A stretch of DNA of 32,253 nucleotides, taken from Acrocarpospora phusangensis (lineage in GTDB: Bacteria > Actinomycetota > Actinomycetes > Streptosporangiales > Streptosporangiaceae). Position numbers and translations under genes: made by a program. Numbering within the stretch: position 1 is the stretch's first letter; each line of letters opens with the position of its first letter. The notes under the pieces were generated by a model. That model saw nothing but the letters and a program-made list of their open reading frames with translations, was not told the DNA's origin and did no database searches. Where the stretch lies: assembly GCF_016862995.1 (NCBI RefSeq), contig NZ_BOOA01000089.1:1-32253 (forward strand), read 5' to 3'. Positions 24,046-32,251 of the stretch are shown here, piece by piece.

Positions 24046-26817
24046 TCATCCGGCGATTCGCCGGCCGAGTTCGGCACGGGAGTGGATGCCCAGCTTGCGA
24101 TAGACGCGGGCGAGGTTGGCCTCGACGGTTTTCGGGCTGATGAACAGGGCCGTGGCCACCTGACGGTTCGTCATTCCACTCGCGGCCAACTCGGCGACCC
24201 TCCGTTCTGACGGAGTCAGCTCCGTACCGCCCGAGGGGCCGGTGGCGACCCGTTCGAGTTCGCTCCTGGCCCTGGCGCCCCACAGCGACATGCCCAGCTC
24301 GTCGAAGATCCGGACAGCCTCTCGGAGAGCGGTGCCGGCGGCGCGCTTCTGGGTGCGCCTGCGCTGGATCTGACCCAGCACCAGCTGGGTGCGGCCCAGT
24401 TCGAACGGCATCGGCAGCCGCTCCATCTCGGCCAGAGCCCGCGATGCCGCATCGAGCGCGGCGTCCAGATCGCCCTGCGCGGCCAGCAGAAGGCTGCGGC
24501 ACCGCGCGCCGAGCGCCTGAGCCCAGGAACGATCCAGCCGACGGCCGCTGGCCTCCAACTGCTCCACCAGCGCGGCCGCCTCCGCCAGCCGCCCCACGCC
24601 GATGAACGCCTCCACCAGGTCCGGAGCGAAGGGCGCTGCCGCGGGTTCCCCGTACCCCATGTCCTGCGCGGCGGCGGCGAGCGGCCCCAGGATCGCGGCG
24701 GCCGCCTCATGGTCGCCCAGCGACACCTCCAGAAAGCCCAGAGTCACCATCGGCCACACGGTCACCGCGAGACAGCTGCCCCGCTGGAAGATCTCGAGCG
24801 CCTCCCGCGCGGCCCGGCGCGCCTGATCGGGCCGGCCGGTGTACGCGGCGAGGTTCGCCTCCGCCGACAGCGCGATCGCGAGGGGGAAGTCGGTGTCCAG
24901 CTGCAACGCCCGCTCTCGGGTGTCCTCCACGAGCGCGCCTGCCGCGGCGAGGTCGCCCCGCCGGCATTCGACGACCACGGTGTGAAAGGCCAGGAACATC
25001 AGGTCGCTCTCCTCGCCCCGGTCCAGGCAGTGCCGGCGCAGCGTGAGCAGCTGTTCTCTGGCCTCGTCGAGCCGTCCCGTCCAGGCGAGCAGCAGGCTGT
25101 CGATCAGGGCTGGGCGCAGCATGACCGGGCTCGACATGTCGGGATTCTCCAGCGCGAGGGCGCGCCGCAGCATGGGCCCGTCCAGTCCTTGGCCGCTCAG
25201 GAAGCGGATCATCACCGCGGAGGCGAGGGCTTTGGCCAGCAGGCCGGAATCCCCCAGTCGCTCGCTGTCGGCCACGGTGTCGTCCACGATGCGCAGTGCG
25301 TCGGGGATCCGGCCCAAATTGACCAGCACGTACAGCAGCTCGATCAGGATCTGCACGCGGAGCCGCAGGTCATCGTCCACTTCCGCGAGCGCCTGCTCCA
25401 GGTAACCCACCGCCTCCCGGTAGCTGTCGTCATGGAGACGCACGGTCGCCAGCAGGAGCAACGCGTCGGCACGGGTCCGCCCCGGGCCGAGCCCGTCGAC
25501 CACTTTCTCCACCATCACCCGAGCCCGCCCCGGGTCTCCGGCGTCGAAGTGGTGCCGGGCCGAGCGAATCAGGCGCTCAGGCGTGTCCGCGCCGAGCCCG
25601 ACCGCCAGATCGAGCAGTTCGGCGGCGGCAGCGGGCGCCCCCCGAGAACGCGCCCGTACGGCCGCCTCGTCGAGCGCGGCCACAGTGCCTTCATCGGCAC
25701 GTACGGCGGCGAGCGCCAGATGGCGAGCACGTTCCTCCGGATTCGCCACGACCTCGGCGAGGCGACCGTGCATGGTGCGCCTGGCGGTCGCCGTCGCGCT
25801 CGCGTACATGCCGGTGGCGAGAAGCGGATGCGTGAACCGGATCCGGAGGCCGTCGATCGTGATCAGACCGGCCTGTTCGGCCTCACCGAGCAGGCGGTCA
25901 CGCTCAGCCGGATCGGCTCCCACAGCGAGCTGGACGGCCTCGACGGTGGGCTCGGCAAGCGCCGCGACGGCCAGCAGCGCCTGCCGCAGGTCCGCGAATC
26001 CCCCGATCCGCGCCTGTACGAGCTGGGCCAGCGTGCCCGGCAACGACGACGTCACGTCGGTCGGGCCATCCGGACCGATGTCCCGGGCCAGCTCCAGCGC
26101 GTACAGCGGATTGCCGCCGGACACCTGCTGGATGCGGGCCATCGTCGGCCGGGGAAAGGAACGGCCGATCGTCCCGCGGAGCACTCCATGAAGAACGGCC
26201 GGGTTCAGAGGTCCCACCCGTAATCGGTGATTGGCGTCCGGATCCAGCAGCCGTAACCATGACGTGGCAGCACCGTGCTCCCTGGCGCCGCTCTCGGTCC
26301 GATCCTCGGTCCGCAGCGTCGCGAGCATGCCGACCCGCGCGCGCAGCCGCCTGACCGCGAACTGGATCGCCCCGGCGCTGGAGCTGTCCACCCACTGCAG
26401 GTCATCGATCGCCAGCAGCACCGGGCCTTCGTCCGCCAGCCGCTCGATGACCGACAGCAGACCGGCCCCGGTCGCGCGCCGATCCGTGGGCACGTCATCG
26501 GCCCCGTCCCTCAGCAGAAGGACGTCGATCGCCCGGCGCTGCGGCTCGGGCAGCGTCGCGAACACCGAACTCTCCACGTGCGCGAGCAAGTCCGCCAGCG
26601 ACGCGTACGACAACTGCGCCTCGGCCGTGGCGGGAGCCGTCGTCAGGACGCGAAACCCCCGCCGACGCGCCTCCTCCACAGCCGCCAGCCACAACGTCGT
26701 CTTGCCGATACCGGCTTCGCCTTCCAGAACCAGACCCGCCGACCGTACGGCAAGCGAATCAAGGAAACCCGCGACCGCCCGAAGCTCCTCCTGGCGGCCG
26801 ACGATGTCCGCGCGCAT
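24046..26817 (-). CDS. LuxR-family regulator with N-terminal AAA/NTPase domain (LAL type)
   Basis: A 923-residue protein, the second of this type in the window but not closely alike. The ATPase module begins at VGRQEELRAV; Walker A is GEAGIGKT (33-40) and Walker B LLAIDDLQWVD (about 132-143). The middle (about 340-850) is made of TPR-like helical repeats. The C-terminal 57 residues are a LuxR helix-turn-helix (LTPSERRVAELAASGMTNRQ; ISPKTVEANLARVYRKLGIH). Only 84 bases separate its stop from the small membrane protein gene on the same strand, so it may be transcribed with, and control, the membrane protein/multicopper oxidase pair. No clear ribosome site precedes the ATG at 26817. Confidence 0.93.
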   Translation of the reverse strand: MRADIVGRQEELRAVAGFLDSLAVRSAGLVLEGEAGIGKTTLWLAAVEEARRRGFRVLTTAPATAEAQLSYASLADLLAHVESSVFATLPEPQRRAIDVLLLRDGADDVPTDRRATGAGLLSVIERLADEGPVLLAIDDLQWVDSSSAGAIQFAVRRLRARVGMLATLRTEDRTESGAREHGAATSWLRLLDPDANHRLRVGPLNPAVLHGVLRGTIGRSFPRPTMARIQQVSGGNPLYALELARDIGPDGPTDVTSSLPGTLAQLVQARIGGFADLRQALLAVAALAEPTVEAVQLAVGADPAERDRLLGEAEQAGLITIDGLRIRFTHPLLATGMYASATATARRTMHGRLAEVVANPEERARHLALAAVRADEGTVAALDEAAVRARSRGAPAAAAELLDLAVGLGADTPERLIRSARHHFDAGDPGRARVMVEKVVDGLGPGRTRADALLLLATVRLHDDSYREAVGYLEQALAEVDDDLRLRVQILIELLYVLVNLGRIPDALRIVDDTVADSERLGDSGLLAKALASAVMIRFLSGQGLDGPMLRRALALENPDMSSPVMLRPALIDSLLLAWTGRLDEAREQLLTLRRHCLDRGEESDLMFLAFHTVVVECRRGDLAAAGALVEDTRERALQLDTDFPLAIALSAEANLAAYTGRPDQARRAAREALEIFQRGSCLAVTVWPMVTLGFLEVSLGDHEAAAAILGPLAAAAQDMGYGEPAAAPFAPDLVEAFIGVGRLAEAAALVEQLEASGRRLDRSWAQALGARCRSLLLAAQGDLDAALDAASRALAEMERLPMPFELGRTQLVLGQIQRRRTQKRAAGTALREAVRIFDELGMSLWGARARSELERVATGPSGGTELTPSERRVAELAASGMTNRQVATALFISPKTVEANLARVYRKLGIHSRAELGRRIAG

Positions 26818-27009
26818 GCCGAGATCGTCTCAAAGCTCCGTACAAACAGGTAGCTCCCAAACGTCGATGGTCCGCGCTTACTCATTCGATATCTGGCTTT
26901 GGGACCTTGTTCGGAAACATCTGCTCGGCGAAGCGAGGGCTGCATGTGACGGGACGGGATCCGCGCGGCGGGTTGGATACTCCTGGGCCTGACCGCGCTG
27001 GGCGTATCC

Positions 27010-29175
27010 GTGAATGTGGTGGTCCAAGCGATCAACGCCGACGCCGGCACGTTCGGAGACTGGGTGGGGTGGGCGAATGTGTGGTCCCTGCCGGTCGGTG
27101 CCACCGCGCTTGCCGTCGTCGCCTGGGAGAAAGCCACGCGCCGTGCCGAATTGGCGACGGTCGACCTCGAACAGGCCGAGCGGGAACTCGCGGCGGTCAT
27201 GCTGGCGCAGAGCCAGGTCGCCCGTGCCCGATTGCTGGGAACGGACCAGCCCGAGGACACGTACGCGAATGTGAAGTTCATCCGCGGGACCGGCCGTTTC
27301 CGCGAGGTGGGCGGCGCCGATGTAGGGGATATGGCCTCCGTGCTCGAGTATTACCGGACGCTGACTCCGGGCCGACTGGTGATCCTGGGGGAACCGGGAG
27401 CGGGTAAGACCGTATTGGCGCTGCAACTGCTGATCCGGTTGCTGGAGGAGCGTGAGACCTCCGGACAGCCTGGTCCGGTGCCCCTGCTTCTGAGTGCTGC
27501 CTCCTGGCCGGCGGATCACCCGCTTGAGCAGTGGCTGGCGCAGCAGATAGCGCAACGGTTCGCACTGAGTGAGCAAGCGGCCGTAGGGCTGATCCAGAAG
27601 CGGCGGATCCTCCCGATCATCGACGGACTGGACGAGATGGGTGTCGCGGGAATGTCCCGCCGGGCCGATTCGGCAGTGGCCGCGCTGAACGGGTACATGC
27701 GGGCGCGAGAGCGAGCGGCCGTGGTGGTGACCTGCCGCAACACGGAATACGCGCAGTTGACGACGCGACTGGACCGCGCGACCCACGTGGAGATCAGGCC
27801 GCTCGACGGCAGGAAGTCGGCGTCCTATCTGAGTCAGCAACTGCGTGATGAGAGCGACCTGAACCGGTGGGCTCCCGTGCTGGCGGAACTCGACGCGTAC
27901 CCGGCAGGGGTTCTGGCGGCTGAACTGGCCACGCCCTGGCGGTTGACCCTCGCTACCGCCATCTACCGCGCGGACGGCGATCCGAGCGAGCTGCTGCCGG
28001 AGAAAGACGTAGGTCAGACCGGCCGGGAAAAATATGCCGAGCGCGTCAACTCATTGTTGCTCAGCAGGTACGTCTCGGCCCTGGTACGGGTCTCCGACGA
28101 CGACCGCTATTCGGCCGAGAACGTGGAACGATGGCTGGGGAAGATCGCGGTTCATCTTGACTGGCGAGCTCGCCACGGGCTGTCGGGGACCGATATTGTA
28201 CTCAGCGAATGGTGGCGCATCAGTGGCTCGATAAAGGCCACTTTGGCACATTTCACGCTGGCGAGCCTCCCTGCCCTACTCGCGCTGCTACCCGCTCTGT
28301 CCGGCGAACAGGAATTCTTCGTGGTAGCCGCCGTCCTACTCCTATTGGCCAGCGGCGCCATACGGCACCCGAGCCCACATCATTTAACCTTTCGCCTTGG
28401 CACCAGCCATGCTTTCCGGCGGTTCAAATCCGGTTTCTTCAGTGGAATCATGACCACGTTCCTGGGCATGATCGTGGCAGGTTTCATCGGCTCCTTCCTG
28501 CCGAGTTCCGTGCAGAGTTCCGCGATGGTCTTCATCTTCGTACTCGTCACCGGCCTCGCGGGCGGCTTTGTAGGCGATCAGGTGGGCGGTGTTGGAGCCG
28601 GCGTATTACTCGGATTAACAGCCGGTATATTCGGCATCTTTTCCTTCGGGGTTGCGACACAAATCGTGGGCGAGCTCCAGCCCGATTCCATCACCACGCT
28701 CGTGGTCATGCTCGCCGGCGGAAGCGTGGTAGGAAACGTGATAGGACTCGTTGTCATGCTCAACGATTCTTCACCACAGCCTGTTGGACCATATGGCGTC
28801 ATTCGGGCAGACGGGCTTCATGGTCTGGCGATCGGGCTGGTGACTTGGCTCCTGTTCAACCTCTTCGGCATCACCCTCGGATTGAACGCCGAATTTTCGT
28901 CCGGGATCAGGGTCGGACTGATCAGCGGGTTCGTCGTCTCATGGGTGCTCGTGATCTCATTTGGGTCCCATACTTGGTGCCGTTATCACCTCGCTCGCGT
29001 GCTGGCCGCACAACAGCGGCGGTCTCCCATGCGGTTAGGAGGCTTTCTCGAATGGGCGAGCCAAGCCGGACTGCTGCGGATCTCCGGGATCTCCTATCAG
29101 TTCCGGCACAGCCAGCTTCAGCATTGGCTCGCACGAGGCGCGGCGGCTGAGGAGGATGTACGCCGTCAGGCATAA
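27010..29175 (+). CDS. NACHT-family NTPase with multi-helix membrane domain; 5' end probably frameshifted
   Basis: A 721-residue frame counted from GTG 27010. The NACHT/STAND ATPase (residues about 118-330) has Walker A GEPGAGKT (127-134), Walker B ILPIIDGLDEMG (about 200-211) and a VVVTCRNTEY sensor strand. From about 415 to 690 there are roughly eight hydrophobic helices (for example TTFLGMIVAGFIGSFL and LVTWLLFNLFGITLGL), and the tail ends in a helical segment with FRHSQLQHWLA. Upstream of GTG 27010 the same frame encodes a further hydrophobic stretch (AGWILLGLTALGVSVNVVVQ) but has no ATG, GTG or TTG before a stop at 26947. A good GTG start with GAGGG ahead (26935-26946) lies in another frame. 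The true start is thus uncertain. STAND ATPases are signal-sensing switches, some of them antiviral; here no effector gene is adjacent, and a function is not assigned. Confidence 0.85.
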   Translation: MNVVVQAINADAGTFGDWVGWANVWSLPVGATALAVVAWEKATRRAELATVDLEQAERELAAVMLAQSQVARARLLGTDQPEDTYANVKFIRGTGRFREVGGADVGDMASVLEYYRTLTPGRLVILGEPGAGKTVLALQLLIRLLEERETSGQPGPVPLLLSAASWPADHPLEQWLAQQIAQRFALSEQAAVGLIQKRRILPIIDGLDEMGVAGMSRRADSAVAALNGYMRARERAAVVVTCRNTEYAQLTTRLDRATHVEIRPLDGRKSASYLSQQLRDESDLNRWAPVLAELDAYPAGVLAAELATPWRLTLATAIYRADGDPSELLPEKDVGQTGREKYAERVNSLLLSRYVSALVRVSDDDRYSAENVERWLGKIAVHLDWRARHGLSGTDIVLSEWWRISGSIKATLAHFTLASLPALLALLPALSGEQEFFVVAAVLLLLASGAIRHPSPHHLTFRLGTSHAFRRFKSGFFSGIMTTFLGMIVAGFIGSFLPSSVQSSAMVFIFVLVTGLAGGFVGDQVGGVGAGVLLGLTAGIFGIFSFGVATQIVGELQPDSITTLVVMLAGGSVVGNVIGLVVMLNDSSPQPVGPYGVIRADGLHGLAIGLVTWLLFNLFGITLGLNAEFSSGIRVGLISGFVVSWVLVISFGSHTWCRYHLARVLAAQQRRSPMRLGGFLEWASQAGLLRISGISYQFRHSQLQHWLARGAAAEEDVRRQA

Positions 29176-29597
29176 CGCATGATCGCGATGGCGTGGCCTG
29201 CGTCGCGGGAAGATTTCGGCGGCGGGCGGTCGAGCGGTCCTGAAGGCTGAGGGGCATGGATCCCCTCGATGTGCGCCACTCCTGCCGTCGTTTCTTGAGC
29301 GCTCCGCCGCAGCACAGCATGCCGAAGTGGTCCAACGAATCGGCTCGATACTCGCTCGGTGACAGCCGCCGCGGGCGGTCCACCCCGTTCCGCCCTCCTG
29401 TTCCGTACCGCCTCAGGGGATGCGCTCCGACCGCTAGGCCAGCTGGCCTACAGCAGGAACCACGACGGCCGCGACGTCAGGCCGCCCGCTCAGCGTGGAG
29501 GCCCCGGGTCGGCTTCCCCTCCGCCCAGGGCCGTGGATCATCGTACCGCCATCCGAACGTATGGTCGATATTTGTCGGATATTTATCGACACGGCGG
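29176..29597. other. Intergenic region between NACHT gene and GntR regulator
   Basis: A 422-base convergent gap. GAGGGG/CCCCTC (29249-29254, 29262-29267) is a 6-pair hairpin and a candidate terminator for the NACHT gene. Near the GntR end an AT-rich patch holds two GATATTT copies and a TCGATA/TATCGA inverted repeat (29565-29570, 29584-29589). Open frames here have unusual composition and no ribosome sites; I support no gene. Confidence 0.5.
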
Positions 29598-29975
29598 TCA
29601 TGGCGAGGCCGGTGCCACCGAGCCGGCCGTCAGAGCCGCCTGAACGATACGGATCGCCTCGCCCGCATCGATGCCGACGCTGGCGATCACAGCCACGTAG
29701 GCGGCGGCGGCCCGGCGGGCCCGCTCCCGGCCCTCCTCACCGGCGGCCGACACGAACGAACCCGCCCGCCCACGTGTCTCGATCAGCCCCGCCTCCTCCA
29801 GCTCCCGGTAGGCCCGGCCGACCGTGTTGACGGCCAGGCCAAGGTCAGCCGCGAGGTGGCGGATGGTCGGCAGCCGGGCGCCCACGGCCAGCGTGCGGTC
29901 CTGGATCTGCCGGGCGAGCTGGGCCCGCAGCTGCTCGAACGGCGGCACCGGCGAGGCGGCGTCGATGACGATCAT
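29598..29975 (-). CDS. GntR-family repressor, YtrA-type
   Basis: A 125-residue regulator. The winged helix (residues about 12-78) reads PPFEQLRAQLARQIQDRTLA, GARLPTIRHLAADLGLAVNT, VGRAYRELEEAGLIETRGRA, typical of GntR proteins. The C-terminal part is only about 45 residues and helical, the short effector domain of the YtrA subfamily, whose members usually control membrane-transport operons next to them. Its ATG overlaps the stop of the upstream membrane protein gene (ATGA, 29972-29975), so the two are coupled. It probably represses its own operon through the inverted repeat at 30796-30845. The C-terminus AAYVAVIASVGIDAGEAIRI fits the subfamily. Confidence 0.9.
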   Translation of the reverse strand: MIVIDAASPVPPFEQLRAQLARQIQDRTLAVGARLPTIRHLAADLGLAVNTVGRAYRELEEAGLIETRGRAGSFVSAAGEEGRERARRAAAAYVAVIASVGIDAGEAIRIVQAALTAGSVAPASP

Positions 29976-30787
29976 CGGACGCTCATGGCCCGCCGGGCCA
30001 TCGTCGCGCTCGACGGCGTCCTGGCATGGATCGCAACGAACGCGACCAGACCGAGGAGCAGGTAGGCGACCGCAGCGGCGCTCCACCAGCCGGGCGCGGT
30101 GCCGAACAGCAGCACCATGGGCAGCGACCACTGCACGCCTGGCGTGATGAGGTCGCGGGCGTCCTCGACGCGCATGATGACGTCGGCGGTCAGCGACTCC
30201 TCGTCCTCCGCCACGACCGGGCGCCTGAGCAGGTGGCGCAGCTGCATGGCGATGATGGCCGTCACACCGAGCAGGCCGATCAGCAGAACGACGGCCAACT
30301 GCCGCACGGTGGGGTCGGGAACGGCCAGGGCGCTTCCGGCCAGCACCAGCGCACCGGCGAACGTGACAACCGCGAAGACGGCGTACGGCTGGCCGAGCAC
30401 GTCCCTCCAGCCCGGCTGGATCACATGGGCGGCCCTGCGGGACAGCGTCGCCGCCGCCCGCTGGTCGACGCGTCGCACCCACCAGTCGAGCATCGACTGC
30501 GCCAGCAGCAGCCCGGCCACCAGCGCGGTCAGGGCCAGCAGCGGCAGCGGGCGCTGCGGCTGGGAGCCGCCGAAGGCGGACGTGGCGGCGAGCGCGCTCG
30601 CCATGATCAGCACGGCCAGGATGACGGCAGCGGCGATGCGGGCGCGTTTCCGGACCACCAGCCGGCTGGCCAGCAGCGGGGTCGGGCGGAGGCCGGTGAG
30701 GTCGTGCTGCGCCAGCCACTCGCTGGCCAGCCGCAGATCGGCCGCACGCGCCGACGGGCCGTCGTCTGATAACGGTTCACGAGTCAT
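29972..30787 (-). CDS. Integral membrane protein coupled to the GntR repressor
   Basis: A 271-residue protein. ATG at 30787 follows an excellent AAAGGAGG. A hydrophilic N-terminus of about 45 residues (SEWLAQHDLTGLRPTPLLAS) is followed by about six hydrophobic segments: IAAAVILAVLIMASALAAT, PLLALTALVAGLLLAQ, YAVFAVVTFAGALVLAGSAL, LAVVLLIGLLGVTAIIA, SLPMVLLFGTAPGWW and AAVAYLLLGLVAFVAIHA. I do not recognise the family. YtrA-type operons often code for ABC transporters, but no ATPase gene is here, so this one may encode a stand-alone membrane stress protein. It is first in a two-gene operon with the repressor second, a reversal of the commonest order. Confidence 0.85.
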   Translation of the reverse strand: MTREPLSDDGPSARAADLRLASEWLAQHDLTGLRPTPLLASRLVVRKRARIAAAVILAVLIMASALAATSAFGGSQPQRPLPLLALTALVAGLLLAQSMLDWWVRRVDQRAAATLSRRAAHVIQPGWRDVLGQPYAVFAVVTFAGALVLAGSALAVPDPTVRQLAVVLLIGLLGVTAIIAMQLRHLLRRPVVAEDEESLTADVIMRVEDARDLITPGVQWSLPMVLLFGTAPGWWSAAAVAYLLLGLVAFVAIHARTPSSATMARRAMSVR

Positions 30788-30795
30788 GACGCCTC

Positions 30796-30845
30796 CTTTG
30801 TCGCAAGCTTTGTATCAATATGTTGCGCCATACCTTGCGACAAAG
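30796..30845 (-). promoter_or_regulatory. 12-bp inverted repeat and promoter of the membrane protein/GntR operon
   Basis: CTTTGTCGCAAG (30796-30807) and CTTGCGACAAAG (30834-30845) are perfect inverted repeats with a 26-base spacer. On the minus strand the distal arm contains TTGTCG, which with TATTGA 17 bases on makes a plausible -35/-10 pair. The proximal arm then falls between the -10 and the ribosome site. Each arm could bind one GntR dimer half or dimer, bracketing the promoter. This is an inference from symmetry and position. Confidence 0.7.
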
Positions 30846-31167
30846 TCAACGCCCCCTGGGTCCCGTCGCCTCGGCGACGCGAGCCCCGGCCCAGCGGCCG
30901 CCACCGTGACCATCAAGCGGACCGCGGCCCGCGGGGGTGCGTGCCCGGACGGGCCGAAACCGAGCTCCGCGAACGTCCCGCCGAGCGGGGGCTCAGCCGC
31001 CGGAACGCCTCCCCTAGCCGGAACGCCAGGACATGCCGCATCCGGCCTCGCCCAGGACAGGTCCGGCAGCGCAGCCACGGTCATACCAGATCACTCCGGA
31101 AGGCAGTCACAATTAACGCCAAACTGGCACAATCGGGACATCCGCCCCCGCCGGAGGTGACTTCCAG
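30846..31167. other. Intergenic region upstream of the small winged-helix-like gene
   Basis: A 322-base gap between divergent genes, mostly very GC-rich. A minus-strand frame of 89 codons (31084 to 30815) has a GGAG ahead of its ATG, but its Pro/Ala/Gly-rich product resembles nothing and it runs into the promoter repeat at 30834-30845, so I do not call it. Near 31110-31140 the sequence becomes more AT-rich and may hold the promoter of the plus-strand gene. Confidence 0.45.
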
Positions 31168-31407
31168 ATGACCAACCCTCGTCCGCGCCGGCCCACGGCC
31201 GCGCAGCGCGCGGTTCTGCTCCGGATCCGCGATGAGGTCGTACGCCACAACCCTCTCTCACCGCGGCGTTCAGGCATCCCGGCCGCGACGCTGAGCATCC
31301 TCCTCAAATCCGGATGGATCGCACATGACGACGCCGACGCGGACCGGGAGAACGGAAGGCGGCTGATTCTCACCGACGCCGGCGAGGCAGCCCTGGCCGA
31401 GGGATAG
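31168..31407 (+). CDS. Small winged-helix-like protein, unknown
   Basis: A 79-residue protein. ATG at 31168 follows GGAGG by about 10 bases. Helices AAQRAVLLRIRDEVVRHN and IPAATLSILLKSGWIAHDD, followed by a RRLILTDAGEAALAEG wing and helix, resemble the compact winged-helix fold of MarR/PadR-like regulators (the LTxxGxxAL pattern is typical). There is no dimerisation domain, so it is either a minimal DNA-binding protein or a remnant. It stands at the edge of the debris region that follows. No partner gene is evident. Confidence 0.65.
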   Translation: MTNPRPRRPTAAQRAVLLRIRDEVVRHNPLSPRRSGIPAATLSILLKSGWIAHDDADADRENGRRLILTDAGEAALAEG

Positions 31408-31432
31408 CCTCGACCAAGTCGATCAAATCCCC

Positions 31433-31777
31433 ATGACGGGCTATCACGCGGTGGCCGGTGGGACACCCGCCTACCGGAAGGAATTCGTCCGTAGCGACAT
31501 CCCGGACGGGCCAGCGGATTTCGACGACTGGGTGATCAGATCCGTGTTGAAGGCCGAAGTCCCGCTGTTCAGGGAGGCCCGCTACCTGTTGGCGGAGGAG
31601 ACGGAGATCCGCGACCCGTCGCTCTACCACTCAGTCCTCGCCGCCGTCGCCGACGGCAACACGACGTCGGGAGGGATAGTGCTCACGTGCTATTCGGGCG
31701 CCGGATTCACCCAGGAACTCGCCACCAAACCCGAGTACGACGTACGCCTGATCACCATTGACGACCTCTACGCTTGA
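31433..31777 (+). pseudogene. Internally deleted remnant of an archaeal-type (DUF234) ATPase
   Basis: A 114-codon frame. Residues about 5-80 match the linker after the AAA domain of archaeal-type ATPases: a GGTPAYRKEF turn, then PLFREARYLLAEETEIRDPS and YHSVLAAVADGNTTSGGI. Residues about 82-114 match the extreme C-terminus of the DUF234 domain: CYSGAGFTQELA and DVRLITIDDLYA. The ATP-binding N-terminal domain (about 200 residues) and the middle of DUF234 (roughly 100 residues) are missing, and the join falls near GGI-VLTCYSG. No ribosome site precedes the ATG. It is best read as gene debris left by two deletions, although a translated short protein cannot be excluded. Recognition is from family memory. 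Confidence 0.7.
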
Positions 31778-31781
31778 TCGC

Positions 31782-31893
31782 TTACCCTTCAGGTCGCCCT
31801 TGTCCTCGTTGAGATGGTTCGCTGATCACGTGGGCGTAGACACGAAGTGTGAGAGCAGGATCGGAGTGCCCGAGGCGGGTACGGGCCTGCGGC
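31782..31893 (-). pseudogene. Tyrosine recombinase (phage-type integrase) C-terminal fragment
   Basis: On the minus strand the frame ending in TAA at 31782-31784 encodes ARTRLGHSDPALTLRVYAHV, the hallmark C-terminal motif of actinomycete tyrosine recombinases with the LGH box and the catalytic Tyr. Upstream of this the frame loses similarity (no HxLRH box), so only about 35 residues of the enzyme remain. It indicates a past integrative element here. No intact integrase, tRNA attachment site or direct repeats were found nearby. Confidence 0.72.
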
Positions 31894-32008
31894 CTGGCCA
31901 CACCGGATGCCGCTGTCCGCCCATCTGCTCGCCAAGCCCAATCCGGATGCCAGCGAGTAGGGTCGTGGGCGCGACCCCCTGACACGGTATTCACACCGAA
32001 GGTGAGAC

Positions 32009-32251
32009 ATGGCGGAACATGAGATACGACCCGCCCTCCAGGAGGCGGCGCGCCTGCTTCACGTCGATGCGCCGACCCTCGAATGCTGGCTGGAACAGCG
32101 CGACGTACATGCCATGGAAAGCGCCGGAATGGAAGCCGGGATCAATCCGCGCGCTATGAGTGGATTGATCAAACTACTGATAGAGGACGAGGCTCGGTAC
32201 CTGGGGGCGGAAGAACGCAATTCCCGGCAAGATCGCCCTGACGCCTTCTAA
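32009..32251 (+). CDS. Small helical protein, unknown function
   Basis: An 80-residue protein ending with TAA two bases before the window edge. ATG at 32009 follows GAAGGTGAG. The sequence is acidic and predicted helical (EIRPALQEAARLLHVDAPTL; ECWLEQRDVHAMESAG; AMSGLIKLLIEDEARYLGAE), with a spacing that could hold a helix-turn-helix. I do not recognise a family. It lies next to the recombinase fragment, so it may be cargo of the lost element or belong to genes to the right. Confidence 0.65.
   Translation: MAEHEIRPALQEAARLLHVDAPTLECWLEQRDVHAMESAGMEAGINPRAMSGLIKLLIEDEARYLGAEERNSRQDRPDAF

Noticed and set aside
29256-29640. Plus-strand frame after the NACHT gene
   Set aside because: It has erratic composition, no ribosome site and continues antisense through the GntR gene; no family resemblance.
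30815-31084. 89-codon minus-strand ORF with a GGAG before its ATG
   Set aside because: Its Pro/Ala/Gly-rich product is unlike any protein, and its 3' end crosses the operator/promoter repeat of the next operon.
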